From: Chondrus crispus
Lineage: Eukaryota > Rhodophyta > Florideophyceae > Gigartinales > Gigartinaceae
Reading direction: 5' to 3'
NCBI RefSeq assembly: GCF_000350225.1
Contig: NW_005178676.1
Span: forward strand, 255,998 to 319,997
Length of the DNA: 64,000 nt
The notes under the pieces are model-generated. The model was given only the letters and a program-made list of their open reading frames with translations, searched no databases and was not told the DNA's origin. The position numbers and the translations under genes were made by a program. This document shows, piece by piece, positions 8,512 through 18,940 of the stretch. The stretch's first letter is position 1, and the number at the start of each line of letters is the position of its first letter.

Positions 8512-10965
8512 ATGAACCGTGCGGATTCCGCCGGAGAAGATACCGCCTCCGGGCGAGCAAGTACCCGCAGTGGCAGAGGCGCCCAGCGCCCCCGGATCGA
8601 CAATCCGGAAGCCCTGCTACGCCCGCAGCCTACCAGGGGCCAGAAGACCCCTTCCGCTTCGGACACCACCGCCGGGCTACCGGCTGGTGGGGGAAACCGC
8701 GTACAAATACTGTACGACGCGTTACTCCCGCGATTACAAACCTGGATGGAGGAATTCCTCGCTGAGGAATTACCCCAGGTCGTCCAGGTTTGCCTCGACC
8801 GAACGGTACCCAGGCTGGTGGCGGAGCAAGCGGACGCCGCGCTCCGCGCCCTGCTGGACGAGAAGATCGCCCCCCTCGTACGCGACGAGGTGGTGGCCGC
8901 GTTCGCCGCGGAGGAGGACGAATCTCCCACCGCAATGGCTCTAAAGGGAGCTATTAGCTCCGCCGTGGCCATTCGTCTGGCCACGACATTTACAACCGAA
9001 ACGGGAGGCGCGGCACCGCCGCCGGCGCCACGCCATGAAACCGTTCCGGGCTCAAGCAATTATATCGCTGATCCGATCGGCGCCGTACCCGGGATTGATA
9101 GGATGGACCCTCACCCGGAGGGTAGAGCCATCTATCTCCCAACCGTTCACGGTGCTACAGGGAGGACTACAGAAAATGTCCTCCCCATACTCGCCGGTAC
9201 AGGTGACCCCCGCGGGACAGAAAACCGCCTGGGGCTCCCCGAGACAGAAAATCGGGACCGGTACCGGTTGAGCACAAGACGTGCACTCCGCACGCGCAGA
9301 ACCGAAGCGGAATACACCCGGTATTCCGACGCAGAAGACCCCCGTCACAGGACGGATGAAAACCGCGAGGAACGCCGCTGGCGATACCGCGATAACCGCG
9401 AGGCACGCCACGGGCGATACCGCGATGCCGGAGGGAGAGGATACCCCTCCGATGACGACCAATCCGGTTCGGAAGGTTCGCGCAGGCGGGGCCACAGGGC
9501 ACGCCGCGATAGAAGCCGAGACCGTCACCGGCAAGAACCGTCCGACTCGGAAGACTACAGTACCGAGTCGGGTGAGGAGCGTCGTCGCTCAAGCAGACAG
9601 CGCCGGGCTGCGCCAAGGGGCGACGAGCGACGGCCTACGGTAATCAGGCCGCTCAATGACCTGTTTACCAAGGCCGTCAACTACAAGACCTACCGCCTGG
9701 AACGGCGTAGCTCGCGCTACGACTCTACAGTAGCGCGGCACATTAACCGTTACCGGAAGAAACTGGACGTGCAGATGAGGTCCCACACGTTCAGTGGTCA
9801 AGATCCGATTGCGGTATTGGGATTCCTCGCACGCCTCAAGATGGCGTGCGACCACAACGGGATCACCGAGGGAGCCGCCGTGTGGTGCTTCCAATTCTAC
9901 CTCACCGGTCAGGCTCACGCCCTACTCCAGTCCCGTCTCAATGGAAACACCATGGCGGTTGACGTGGAGCGGCGCGAACTGCTCAGGACGTACCCCCAGG
10001 TTGTCAACTTTTTGTTGCGTACCTATGCGACCGATGAGGTAATTTCCGAAGCGGTTGGTGACGTGACCTCCTTCCGTCAAAGTTCGAACATGACGGAGGA
10101 GGTCTACAGTAACCACCTCTGGGACAAGGCCCTCCGATGCGGTACGGTATTCTCCGACCGGCGGTTGAAGTCCCTATTCGTGGAGGGGTTACTTCCCGCC
10201 ACGTGCGCGCAGGTCCGTAATTACCTCGCCACGCACCCGGATGTGGATTACCAATCCGTGGCTCGATACGCGCAAGCGATCGGGGAAACCAATCGGGCTT
10301 CCCGCCGGCAGGGGATGTCAGCCATGGCATCCCGGGAGCCGTCCGGAGCGGCCAGAAGATTCGAACGTACCGCCAGGACATGGCCCGTGCTGTCGGTTGA
10401 GTCGGCATCCGACATCCCGACAGCTCGAGGATCCGTGGCAGAAGAAATCTTGGCCGTGACGGACTACACCGCGACGCCGAGCCCGTTAAGCTCGCCGCCG
10501 ACGAGTTATTACCCGTCGCCGGCAGCCTCGGCATCAGGCGCCGCGGGTCCGCCCGCCAACCCGGGCGATGTGCGCGCAGGACCGTACGGGAGGCAGGGGC
10601 AGAACCCACGGGTCCGGTTCTCCAGTGGGGGATTCCCCGGACCGCCGCCGTGTCGGTTCTGCCTTGACACTACGCACCGACAAGAGGAGTGTCCCGTCGT
10701 TGCCGATGCGGGCCTGCAGGCCAAGCTTCTGGAGGCACGAGCGGCCAACTACCAGAAGCTACGCATCCGGCAGGGCCTCCGTCCGGGATCCCCGTTCAAC
10801 CGCCAGGGGCCGTCCGCTTGGAGAAACCAGCGTCCGACGGCCCCCGCGGGCGTGAACGTGATAGAAGAGCCGCACCACGGCCCTACTGAAGACCACGTGG
10901 TGCAAGCCGCGGAGGAAACCCGCGAAGACCTGCTGCTCACGGGGGAAGCCGGGGAGGACGCGTAG
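8512..10965 (+). CDS. Ch1 Gag
   Basis: 817-residue polyprotein. The N-terminal 200 residues are Ala/Pro-rich. Residues about 225-370 are very Arg/Asp/Glu-rich (RRYRDNREAR type repeats). A Gag capsid-type core follows from about 380 (RPLNDLFTKAVNYKTYRLER, then FSGQDPIAVLGFLARLKMAC and TYATDEVI) to about 600. A CCHC zinc knuckle, CRFCLDTTHRQEEC, lies near residue 713. It packages element RNA. The same capsid core recurs in element G at the right edge of the window. The stop lies 20 bases before the first Met of Pol, which is in another frame. Confidence 0.92.
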   Translation: MNRADSAGEDTASGRASTRSGRGAQRPRIDNPEALLRPQPTRGQKTPSASDTTAGLPAGGGNRVQILYDALLPRLQTWMEEFLAEELPQVVQVCLDRTVPRLVAEQADAALRALLDEKIAPLVRDEVVAAFAAEEDESPTAMALKGAISSAVAIRLATTFTTETGGAAPPPAPRHETVPGSSNYIADPIGAVPGIDRMDPHPEGRAIYLPTVHGATGRTTENVLPILAGTGDPRGTENRLGLPETENRDRYRLSTRRALRTRRTEAEYTRYSDAEDPRHRTDENREERRWRYRDNREARHGRYRDAGGRGYPSDDDQSGSEGSRRRGHRARRDRSRDRHRQEPSDSEDYSTESGEERRRSSRQRRAAPRGDERRPTVIRPLNDLFTKAVNYKTYRLERRSSRYDSTVARHINRYRKKLDVQMRSHTFSGQDPIAVLGFLARLKMACDHNGITEGAAVWCFQFYLTGQAHALLQSRLNGNTMAVDVERRELLRTYPQVVNFLLRTYATDEVISEAVGDVTSFRQSSNMTEEVYSNHLWDKALRCGTVFSDRRLKSLFVEGLLPATCAQVRNYLATHPDVDYQSVARYAQAIGETNRASRRQGMSAMASREPSGAARRFERTARTWPVLSVESASDIPTARGSVAEEILAVTDYTATPSPLSSPPTSYYPSPAASASGAAGPPANPGDVRAGPYGRQGQNPRVRFSSGGFPGPPPCRFCLDTTHRQEECPVVADAGLQAKLLEARAANYQKLRIRQGLRPGSPFNRQGPSAWRNQRPTAPAGVNVIEEPHHGPTEDHVVQAAEETREDLLLTGEAGEDA

Positions 10966-10985
10966 AGGCGACGACGTCTCTCCCC

Positions 10986-13900
10986 GTGCCAAGCCTCAGG
11001 AGCTCAGGCACCCCCGAACCGGGTGTGCCAGTGGAAGCGCAACCGGGGAACCGAACGGAAATCCGGGCCATCTGCTTCTTCAAGAAGCAGAATTATAAGG
11101 TTTCCGCCACGGTTGGCCAAAAGCAGGCGCTGATGGTCGCCATCACGCCAGTGCTCGACTCAGGAGCCGGCCCGAACCTCATCCATTTGCGGTGTGTCGC
11201 CGAGTCATGGCGACCGTCGATAAAACCGGTTCGGAGCCCAGCGCTCATTGACGCGTCAAACCGCGCAATGAAAGCTCTAGGAGAGATCTCCTTGTTTGTC
11301 CGTATCGGTGAATTTATAGCGCGCATCCCGTTCTTGGTGGTGACGAGCCTCGCCGTCGACTGTATCCTCGGTACGACCTTTCTCGATCGCCACGTCAAGG
11401 CGATCCTCCCACCGCAACGGAAGGTCGTGTTCCACGACGCGCCACCAGTGGCGTTGGTCGGGACAACCCCCTCGAGGCACGACCGCAAGATGGCCTCGAG
11501 GAGTGCGGTGCGACACCTACCGCCGTCGGAAAAACCCGGGCGGAAGCAGGCGGCATTCCCGACCACGACACCGTCACGGAAAATCCGCCTCGTCAAAGGG
11601 GTGACAATCCCCCCGATGACGCAGGCCCTCGTGAGGGCCGCCACGCCGGTAGGGGGTCTATGCTTTTTGCAGAACTCCCCAAAAACCGCGCACAAGAACC
11701 AGACACTCATGGCCCAGGGGGTCATGGACGTGGTCCCCGAAAAACCGTTCTCGGTAATGCTCAGCAACTTCGGGCACCGCCCGGTGCACATTCCGAAGCA
11801 TACCGTGATCGGCCTGGCCCTACCGTCGCCCACTCACATGCTGACCCTTGGCGAGTCGGCCGCGGAAGTGGCCGAAGCTAAGGAAGGGGGAGGGATATTT
11901 AATTCCAACCTCTCAACCGCAGGGAACGGCGCGGGAGAATCCATCGACAACCGCACGGACAAGGACGTGGCTGAACAAGCCACGCTGCCAAGAGCGCCCC
12001 TCGGGGCGGACGGACCGGATAAACCCGAAGACACCGCCGCCCCTGAGGAGGACCCCAATTCCTGGCGGGAGGACGTCCATATCGGTGCCGAGGACGAGGA
12101 AGTGCGCTCGGAGGTCCTCGAGGTACTGTCCGAATTCAAGGGGATGTGGACCGGCCGGTTGGGAAAAATCGGGGCCACGAAGCACCGGATTGAGCTCAAG
12201 CCCGGTGCTCGCCCGATTTACCAGGCGCCTTACCGCGCCGGACCAACCGCACCGGAAAAGGAGAAGACGGAGATCGACCGCATGCTCCGGGCAGGGGTAA
12301 TCGAACCCGCCACGGCCGAATGGGCAAGCCCCGTGGTATTCGTCCCTAAAAAGGATGGTACCATGCGGTTCTGTGTCGACTACAGAAAGCTCAACGCAGT
12401 CACCGTTCGGGATTCCTATCCGTTGCCGAGGATGGACGAGTGCATCGATTCCCTCGGCGACGCTACTGTCTTTACCACGCTGGATTGCAACAGCGGGTAT
12501 TGGCAAGTAGAAATCGCCGAGGAGGACCGCGACAAGACGACGTTCGCGTCGCACCGCGGGTTGTACCGTTTCCTCCGCATGCCGTTCGGTTTGAAGAATG
12601 CCCCCGCGACATTCCAGCGGGCCGTCGACATTATACTGTCGCGGGTAAAATGGGAAACCGCACTGGTGTACCTGGATGATGTGATCATCTACTCCAAGAC
12701 CGTAACGGAACACTTCGCACACGTCCGCGAGGTTCTACGCTTGCTGCGGGATGCGCGTGTGTCGCTGAAGTTGTCAAAGTGCGCTTTCTTTGACACTTCA
12801 GTCACCTACCTGGGACACGTGATTCGACCAGGTAGGCTGGAGGTCGAGCGCCGCAACGTGGTCGCCATCGAGCGCGCTCGACCACCCCAGAACCAGACGG
12901 AATTGCGGTCCTTTTTAGGGATGTGCAATGTCTACCGTCGGTTCGTGAAGGGCTTCGCAAAAATAGCCGCACCGTTAAATCGAAAGACGGGGAAAAATCA
13001 ACCGTTCGAGTTCGAGGTACTCACCGATGAGGAATACGAGGCGTTCGTGGAGCTCAAGAAACGCCTCGTGTCGCCACCGATTCTCGCGTTACCCCGTCAC
13101 GGAAAGAAGTATACCCTGGATACGGACGCTTGCGCGTACCAGGTCGGCTGCGCCCTGCTACAGGAGCAGCCGAACGGAGACCGCCTACCGATCGGGTATT
13201 GGAGCCGCGCCCTCACGGACGCGGAGAAGAACTATACAACTACCGAGAAGGAATGCCTCGCTGTCGTCTGGAGTATACTCACGCTTCGACCATATCTGTA
13301 TGGGAACACGTTCGACCTCCGTACGGATCATGAGGCCCTCCGATGGGTCCTCAACCTGGCGGATAGCTCCGGCCGGCTAGCGCGCTGGCGTCTCCGCCTA
13401 GCCGAGTACGACTACGACGTACAGTACCGGCCGGGTATCAAGCATCAACTCGCGGATGGCGTATCACGCCTCCGAGTTGAGGGCGCAAATTCCAAACCGG
13501 TCGACGACGAGGTCCCGTGTTTCGCGGTACAATGGCGAGAGGAGGAGCATAACCCCGGCCAAGGTACCGTACACTGGGAGACCCCCGTCGACCCGGGGAG
13601 AGCTGAGCACGCGTTCGCGGTTATACCCGAAGAACGCGACGTCTCATCCGTAACGGTAGAAGAGTTCCTTCGAGAACAGGCCGAGGACCCCTTCTGTAGG
13701 GCGGCCGCCGAGACCGTGGGGAATCCGGACTCGCGCTACGACGTTGACCGATACGGGTTCGTCGTCCGCAAGTCCCCCCTCGATGGGACCCTGCAGCGGG
13801 TTGTACCGAAACGGCTCAGGGCGAAAATATTGTACCTCGCCCATCATCCCCGCCTGGCAGGACACCCGGGCGGTACGAGGATGTATTATACCCTCCGGCG

Positions 13901-15254
13901 GGAATATTATTGGCCTCATATGGCCAACGACGCCTTCAGTACCGTACGGAATTGCGCCTCGTGCGCCGCCACCCGGGGAACCCTGGTGCGGCATCAGAAG
14001 GACCTCAAGCTATTCCCAGCGGCAGGGCCGCTGGATTTTGTCGCCATGGACCTGCTGGGTCCTTTACCGAAGACGGCGCACGGGAATCGCCACGTGCTCG
14101 TCATGACCGACCGGTTTACGAAGCTGACGCGCAGCATCCCGTTACGGACAACCACCGCATCGGTTGTGGCAAACGCCTTCCTGGACAATTGGGTCTACGT
14201 ATACGGCGCACCCCGTTACGTGCTAACCGATAACGGACCACAATTTGCCGCCAAGTTCTTCGACGCGGTGTGCGCCTTGCTGGGGGTGAGGCACTACCTG
14301 ACTACCGCCTATCACCCCCAGACAAATGGGCAAACCGAACGGTTCAACCGCACCCTGGTGCAGCGCCTCCGACACTATGTCGAGGAGCATCAGAGGGACT
14401 GGGACGAGTACATCCAGCCCCTGACCTTCGCGTATAACACGCAGGTCCACCGGTCAACGGAGACAACCCCGTTCGACCTGGTGCTGACGCGACCACCGGC
14501 CGGATTGGCACTGCCCGGTACTGTACCGCAGGACGCCGGATCCCACACGGAAGACCCGCGGACCCCGGTACAGTACAAGCGCGCGACGTTGCGGAAGCTC
14601 CGGGATGCCCTCGAGCGCACGCGGGTGAAACTAACCGCGGCGCAGAGGAGGTACAAAGCCGACTTCGATAAGAAGGTGCGCTTCCGTCCGGTCATCGCGG
14701 TGGGAGACTTTGTCTACGTGGACCGTCCACCGCGGCCGTTGACGAGCGCCGAGCGGGGAGACCTGCCAAGCGACGGAGGAGGACCCTCCGTCAAGCTCTT
14801 ACTGAAAACGGAAGGCCCGTTTCGGGTCCGATCCGCTACGGAGGCCACAGTGGTCGTCGACCAAGACGGGGTCTCGAACCGCGGGGACATCGATCGGGTA
14901 ACGAAGATGCCGCGGGGACCCCACGACCCTACTGTGGCCGCACCGACGATGGACCCGCCGGCGGGAACACCCGAACCGCCAGCCGAGTACGTGGTGGACC
15001 ACTTGGTCGCCCACCGGGAGACCCGCAGCGGCGGCCAGTTACAAGGTCCGCTGGTATGGTTTTACCCCAGCGGACGATACCTGGGAACCCGCCGAAGGCC
15101 TCCCGCAACCCTTCATCGACCGCTTCTGGCGCGCGCGGGCAACCGCGCGCCACCGCTAAAACCGCACCGGACAGACCCGGCGCGGATGGAATGGACCCGT
15201 CGGCGGGGCGACCCGACGCGGCGATGGCCAAGGAAACCCTCGAGCCCGGGTTAG
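10986..15254 (+). CDS. Ch1 Pol: protease, RT, RNase H, integrase
   Basis: 1422 residues. Protease active site LDSGAGPNLI near residue 56. RT from about 430 (VIEPATAEWASPVVFVPKKD, FCVDYRKLNAVT) with the catalytic LVYLDDVII near 560. RNase H LDTDACAYQVGCAL near 710 and LRTDHEALRW near 780. Integrase HHCC zinc site near 950-995 (HHPRLAGHPGG, CASCAATRG), then core D (VAMDLLGPL, about 1018), D (TDNGPQF, about 1081) and E (NGQTERFNR, about 1117). The tail (EYVVDHLVAHRE, about 1335) begins a chromodomain-type module, marking the chromovirus branch, which targets insertion to modified chromatin. That module may carry one break. Confidence 0.95.
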   Translation: MPSLRSSGTPEPGVPVEAQPGNRTEIRAICFFKKQNYKVSATVGQKQALMVAITPVLDSGAGPNLIHLRCVAESWRPSIKPVRSPALIDASNRAMKALGEISLFVRIGEFIARIPFLVVTSLAVDCILGTTFLDRHVKAILPPQRKVVFHDAPPVALVGTTPSRHDRKMASRSAVRHLPPSEKPGRKQAAFPTTTPSRKIRLVKGVTIPPMTQALVRAATPVGGLCFLQNSPKTAHKNQTLMAQGVMDVVPEKPFSVMLSNFGHRPVHIPKHTVIGLALPSPTHMLTLGESAAEVAEAKEGGGIFNSNLSTAGNGAGESIDNRTDKDVAEQATLPRAPLGADGPDKPEDTAAPEEDPNSWREDVHIGAEDEEVRSEVLEVLSEFKGMWTGRLGKIGATKHRIELKPGARPIYQAPYRAGPTAPEKEKTEIDRMLRAGVIEPATAEWASPVVFVPKKDGTMRFCVDYRKLNAVTVRDSYPLPRMDECIDSLGDATVFTTLDCNSGYWQVEIAEEDRDKTTFASHRGLYRFLRMPFGLKNAPATFQRAVDIILSRVKWETALVYLDDVIIYSKTVTEHFAHVREVLRLLRDARVSLKLSKCAFFDTSVTYLGHVIRPGRLEVERRNVVAIERARPPQNQTELRSFLGMCNVYRRFVKGFAKIAAPLNRKTGKNQPFEFEVLTDEEYEAFVELKKRLVSPPILALPRHGKKYTLDTDACAYQVGCALLQEQPNGDRLPIGYWSRALTDAEKNYTTTEKECLAVVWSILTLRPYLYGNTFDLRTDHEALRWVLNLADSSGRLARWRLRLAEYDYDVQYRPGIKHQLADGVSRLRVEGANSKPVDDEVPCFAVQWREEEHNPGQGTVHWETPVDPGRAEHAFAVIPEERDVSSVTVEEFLREQAEDPFCRAAAETVGNPDSRYDVDRYGFVVRKSPLDGTLQRVVPKRLRAKILYLAHHPRLAGHPGGTRMYYTLRREYYWPHMANDAFSTVRNCASCAATRGTLVRHQKDLKLFPAAGPLDFVAMDLLGPLPKTAHGNRHVLVMTDRFTKLTRSIPLRTTTASVVANAFLDNWVYVYGAPRYVLTDNGPQFAAKFFDAVCALLGVRHYLTTAYHPQTNGQTERFNRTLVQRLRHYVEEHQRDWDEYIQPLTFAYNTQVHRSTETTPFDLVLTRPPAGLALPGTVPQDAGSHTEDPRTPVQYKRATLRKLRDALERTRVKLTAAQRRYKADFDKKVRFRPVIAVGDFVYVDRPPRPLTSAERGDLPSDGGGPSVKLLLKTEGPFRVRSATEATVVVDQDGVSNRGDIDRVTKMPRGPHDPTVAAPTMDPPAGTPEPPAEYVVDHLVAHRETRSGGQLQGPLVWFYPSGRYLGTRRRPPATLHRPLLARAGNRAPPLKPHRTDPARMEWTRRRGDPTRRWPRKPSSPG
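14985..15135 (+). other. Ch1 chromodomain-like region
   Basis: The end of Pol has the EYVVDHLVAHRE start typical of chromovirus chromodomains, and the DNA just downstream codes for the aromatic-rich second half of such a domain. The stretch looks affected by one break. Chromodomains bind methylated histone tails and direct chromovirus integration to heterochromatin. This is known for the family and inferred here. Confidence 0.6.
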
Positions 15255-18200
15255 CACACGGGAGACAAGACCGAACGGGGGGGGGGGTACCGACGCGGAA
15301 ATACTGTCAAGGCGAGCCCTCGTCGGTGGCTCAAGAGCGGGGTAAACGGCGACCGAACCGGTAGCAGAGCCAGGAACTGGGTGTGTGTGGCCCTCAGAGC
15401 ACGGGCGGCGGTTTCAAGTACGACCGATTTTGGGGACCGCCCAATCGGAGCTCGTCAATCCGCCGAAAAGCCACCCGCCGCAAGAAAAAAGCAGGCAGAA
15501 ATTACTAAGGAAAAGGCCGATTTCCCCGCTGAGTCGCTGGTGGGGATGCACCCCGGGTGGCGCGGAGGGGGACGGGAACCCGCCCCCGCGACGACCCGCC
15601 ACGAACACGACACCGTGCGGTCCCTCGCCCCGCGAACCGCGGTACACGCCGGCCCCTTCGGGACCGACCGGGCAGCTCCGGGAAATCCCGCAGTGGCACC
15701 CCCGACCAGACCGCGGAGGCGATCACACCTCGATGGACGACCCCGGGGGGGACGTGCTACAGACCGCCCATAGCCGCTTTCTCACTACCGCATGGCGCGC
15801 GGGCGACCGCGCGCAACCATTGTCCCGTGCCGGATTAACCCGGCGCGGAAGGGCCCTGGACGGCAAGGAGGCGACTCCGGTCGCCGGCTTTTAATTAAGC
15901 CCAAAAGGGGGCTACGTTTTTCCTCCTAGAAGGGTGGGAAAAAATTGTAGCTCCCTCCCGTTAACGGCATTGTATTCCCCAGGTCTGCCCGCGTCCGGAG
16001 GTCCCAAGACGGAAAATCGACTTTGGGAAGGCACAGGCGGATTTGGAAACCGGAACTGTAAAACGCTGTTTCTGCTCGTTTTTTACAGTTTCCTTTCGTT
16101 TCCAAATCGTGCCTCCGCGGAAAGTGGCAACCGCAGGACTTACCGACCGGTTTTGGACGAACGGCAGAGCGTACCGCCGCTGGGAGCTCCCCGGTGACCG
16201 CACAGACATGCTGGCGGGTCACACACCCCGCTGTCTCGCGGGTGAAAGAGCGCCGTTTTTGGAAAAATGGCCAGCCCTCCGGGGCTGGCGGAAAAACACT
16301 TCCGCGCGACCGGCTAGGCCTTGCCCGGCGCAAGCGGAAGCCGCCTAACGACATTGGTTGGCCATTCCGTACGGTTTGGGTGACGTGGGCTGCTCCGCTG
16401 CTCCTGCAGACCCGAATTTCCGCCCGGTCCTTCAAGAGGACACAGTACCGGAAAAAGGGCTACGTTTTTCCCTCTAGCAAGTAGGGAAAAAATCGTAGCC
16501 CCATTCCGAGAACGGATTCGTCCTCCTGAGGTCGTTGCCGACCCGGGGGTGTCAAAACATGGAAGACCCCATTTGGAAACCAGAACGGTTTCTATTCGTT
16601 TCCTGCAGTTTCTTCCAGTTTCCAAACCAGAGTCACTGGGAAGTGGTCTACCGAGCGGTTCTTGCCAACCTTTCGGATGGCAGAGGCGCGTAGCCCACCA
16701 GGAGGACGCGCGACGTACCGTGACGGACTGTGCGGTGACGCCTCCGCAAATTTATGGAGGAAAACTAAGAGGAGATCTTGGAAAAACGGCCAGCCCTTCG
16801 GGGGTGAAGTCGAAAGTGGGGATTTCTCCCGCTGTTTACGCGCGGCTCTACCCCTCGCATGAGGCGAAAACCGCCCCACGGGGGTAGCCGGCAAACCGTA
16901 CGGTCATGGGTGAAGCAGGCCACTCTACAGTACCCCCGGGACTGAGTTCTCTCTCAGTCGCCCGAGGGACTACTGTATGCAGTCAGGGCCAACAAGTTGC
17001 CCGCCATGAGGATGGGGAAAAATTGTAGCCCCCTCCCGAGGACGGCAACGCCCACAAGGTACCAGCCCGGGCATGGGGGTACCGGCGCCGTCAAACCGTC
17101 AAGGATAAACTCCCTGTGGGGAGCCCAGGAGCGGTGTGAACCGCAACCAAACGGGGTACAGACCCCGGATCCGCGCATGTGTGGCCCTCAGCGCCCGGGC
17201 GGCGGTTTAAAAAAACACCGATTTTGGGGAGCACCCAATGGGAGCTCGTCAAAAAAGCAAAACGCCACCCGCCGCACGGAAAATTCAGGCACGTTTTACT
17301 AAGAAAAACGCCGATTTTACCGCAAACCGTCGGTGGGGATGGGCATCTCGTGCTGCGCAGGGACGGGAAACCACCTCCACAGGACCGCGCCGCACCCACT
17401 GGGAGGTCATCCTCCGCGGCCCGCGCGGTCGGAGGGGCACCGAGACCGACAGGAAAAATTCGGGGAGACCCGTGGGAGCCAGGAGAAGAAGAAGAGGAGA
17501 CAAATTACCGTAACGGAGGGGGCTTCGGGTCGCTACCCTCACAGCCCCGGTCGACCTTAATCGCGGTGCTGACGCTTGGCGGAAGGTTGAGACCCCGCGA
17601 GCGTCGCGGCCACAGGGTCGGTCTCAACTGCACGAAAGAACTGTATCGTCGGACCCTGTGGGGGTGGCCGACGTTCGGGATTGACCGCCATGCGGGAGCG
17701 TTTCCGCAACCACCGCATGGTCCGTACGGAAACACCGTTGCCCAGAAAGCCCCCGGTTATCCGCTTGTGGGAGATAATCTCCCGGCCTCGTCAGTGAGCC
17801 TCCCACGGGGCTTTATGTACCGACGGGCGGAGCAAGCCGGAGCCCCCATATATAAAAATATATATATATGGGAGGACGGCGGGGCCCGGGAGAGAAGGAT
17901 ACGCGGGGCCGACGAGAGGACACGAAGGAGAAAGGAAGCACACCGTTTGTCGGCAGAGGGCCACGCTCAAGGGCCGGGAAAGCCGTATATCGGTTATGCA
18001 CCCGCGCCAGCGCCCAGGTACCTCGCTGGCTCATCCAGGTTGGAAGGCCGCGTTTCCGCGGCCGTCTTGTCAACCCAGGGACAGGGGACTGGAATGGACG
18101 TACCGCGGGTGGACCCTGGCTCCGCGGGAGCGCCGACAGCGTTGTTAATCTCGCCAGCGCCCCTCCTCCGCGCGGTTCGGAATATGACCGCCGCCGCGGG

Positions 18201-18358
18201 AATGGATGCGGGTTTGAAGGCTCCAGGGAGGTAACCGCTGTACGGCCGCGTCTCCGCGGCCGCCCTGGTCTCCGTACCGGGTGGACGGGCAGTCACAGCC
18301 GGCACAGGGGTTTTAGTCTACCGCGACGGGGACGTGTCGCGAAGTAATGAAGGGGGTC
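15255..18358 (+). other. Long non-coding 3' region of Ch1 with duplicated modules
   Basis: About 3.1 kb between pol and the 3' LTR. Two kinds of internal direct repeat are visible. A roughly 170-base module occurs at 15381-15560 and 17179-17345 (tgtgtggccctcag... to ...ggtggggatg), about three-quarters identical. A second module occurs at about 15900-16125 and 16450-16650, with a third partial at about 17015-17060. It starts ggctacgtttttcc / ggaaaaaattgtagc and carries hairpins. A polypurine run, gaagggggtc, abuts the 3' LTR. The 351-codon frame at 17179-18234 is not supported as a gene. Confidence 0.7.
16036..16118 (+). other. Strong hairpin in Ch1 3' region (copy 1)
   Basis: gatttggaaac pairs with gtttccaaatc, extended inward by ggaactgtaaaac against gttttttacagtttcc, with a loop rich in tgtttctgctc. 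A related hairpin with the core tttggaaac / gtttccaaa recurs at about 16570-16630 in the second module copy. Possible RNA export, packaging or stability element; the role is inferred only. Confidence 0.6.
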
Positions 18359-18935
18359 TGTAGTACAATTGCGCGGAGGCGACGGCGCCACCGCTGCTGC
18401 CCCGGCGTACAGTGATCTCGGGTGTAAGCGCCAGCACAACCGTAAGGAGTTGTATTTACAGCTGGTGGCCGGTGCGGAGAACAGTAATACTCCACCGGCT
18501 ACACGTGTGTAATCCGTACGGTCATAAGTAGTAATTAGTAGTTAATGGCACAAATTTATCAATTGTGTACAGTAGCTGGTATACAGTAAGTAACAGCTAC
18601 TGTAGCGGGACAGGTGTCCTGGCGTCCCACTTAGGGGTTAAGACCGGGGGCACCTGCCCCGTCCCAGTAAAGAGGAGGCAGACTCGCCTCCCTTCCCTTT
18701 ACGGCTAAGTGCTAACACCGTTCCGGTTTTCCTTTAGCTCGGGCTTCTAACCCGTGACCGGCCGTCCGGGTATAACACCACCGACCGGCTGCACGTCACC
18801 GGCCACGTGAGCCTTCCCTCTTTTCGAGTCCATCCGTACGGTTTTTATCCGCGCGTGGGTAACCCAGCGTCGCGTGCTCCCTCACCTCTAACCCCCCTCG
18901 TTCCGAGTGGTCGGGACGAAGGTAGTTATACCACA
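18359..18935 (+). repeat. Ch1 3' LTR
   Basis: 577 bases, near-identical to 7808-8384. It is preceded by the polypurine run gaagggggt and followed by the target duplication ACCTC at 18936-18940. One difference was noticed near 18792 (cgtcacc context). Confidence 0.95.
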
Positions 18936-18940
18936 ACCTC

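Larger units (their letters stand above)
7808..18935 (+). mobile_element. Ty3/gypsy chromovirus Ch1, nested in copia A
   Basis: 11.1-kb element on the plus strand, bounded by 577-bp LTRs and the duplication ACCTC (7803-7807, 18936-18940). It contains Gag (8512-10965), Pol (10986-15254) ending in a chromodomain-like stretch, and an unusually long non-coding 3' region (15255-18358). It is markedly GC-rich compared with its neighbours. Only one LTR difference was noticed in 577 bases, so it is very recent and younger than copia A. It looks nearly whole, with perhaps one break near the end of pol. Confidence 0.93.

Noticed and set aside
11093-11833. 246-codon minus-strand frame inside Ch1 pol
   Set aside because: Shadow of the conserved protease/RT frame in GC-rich DNA; no domain.
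17179-18234. 351-codon open frame in Ch1 3' region
   Set aside because: Its start matches the duplicate at 15385, but the duplicate is equally similar in a second frame, composition is GC-driven and no domain is seen. More likely non-coding.
18888-18940. C-terminal extension of the copia A integrase frame
   Set aside because: Those codons are Ch1 LTR sequence read by chance after the insertion.
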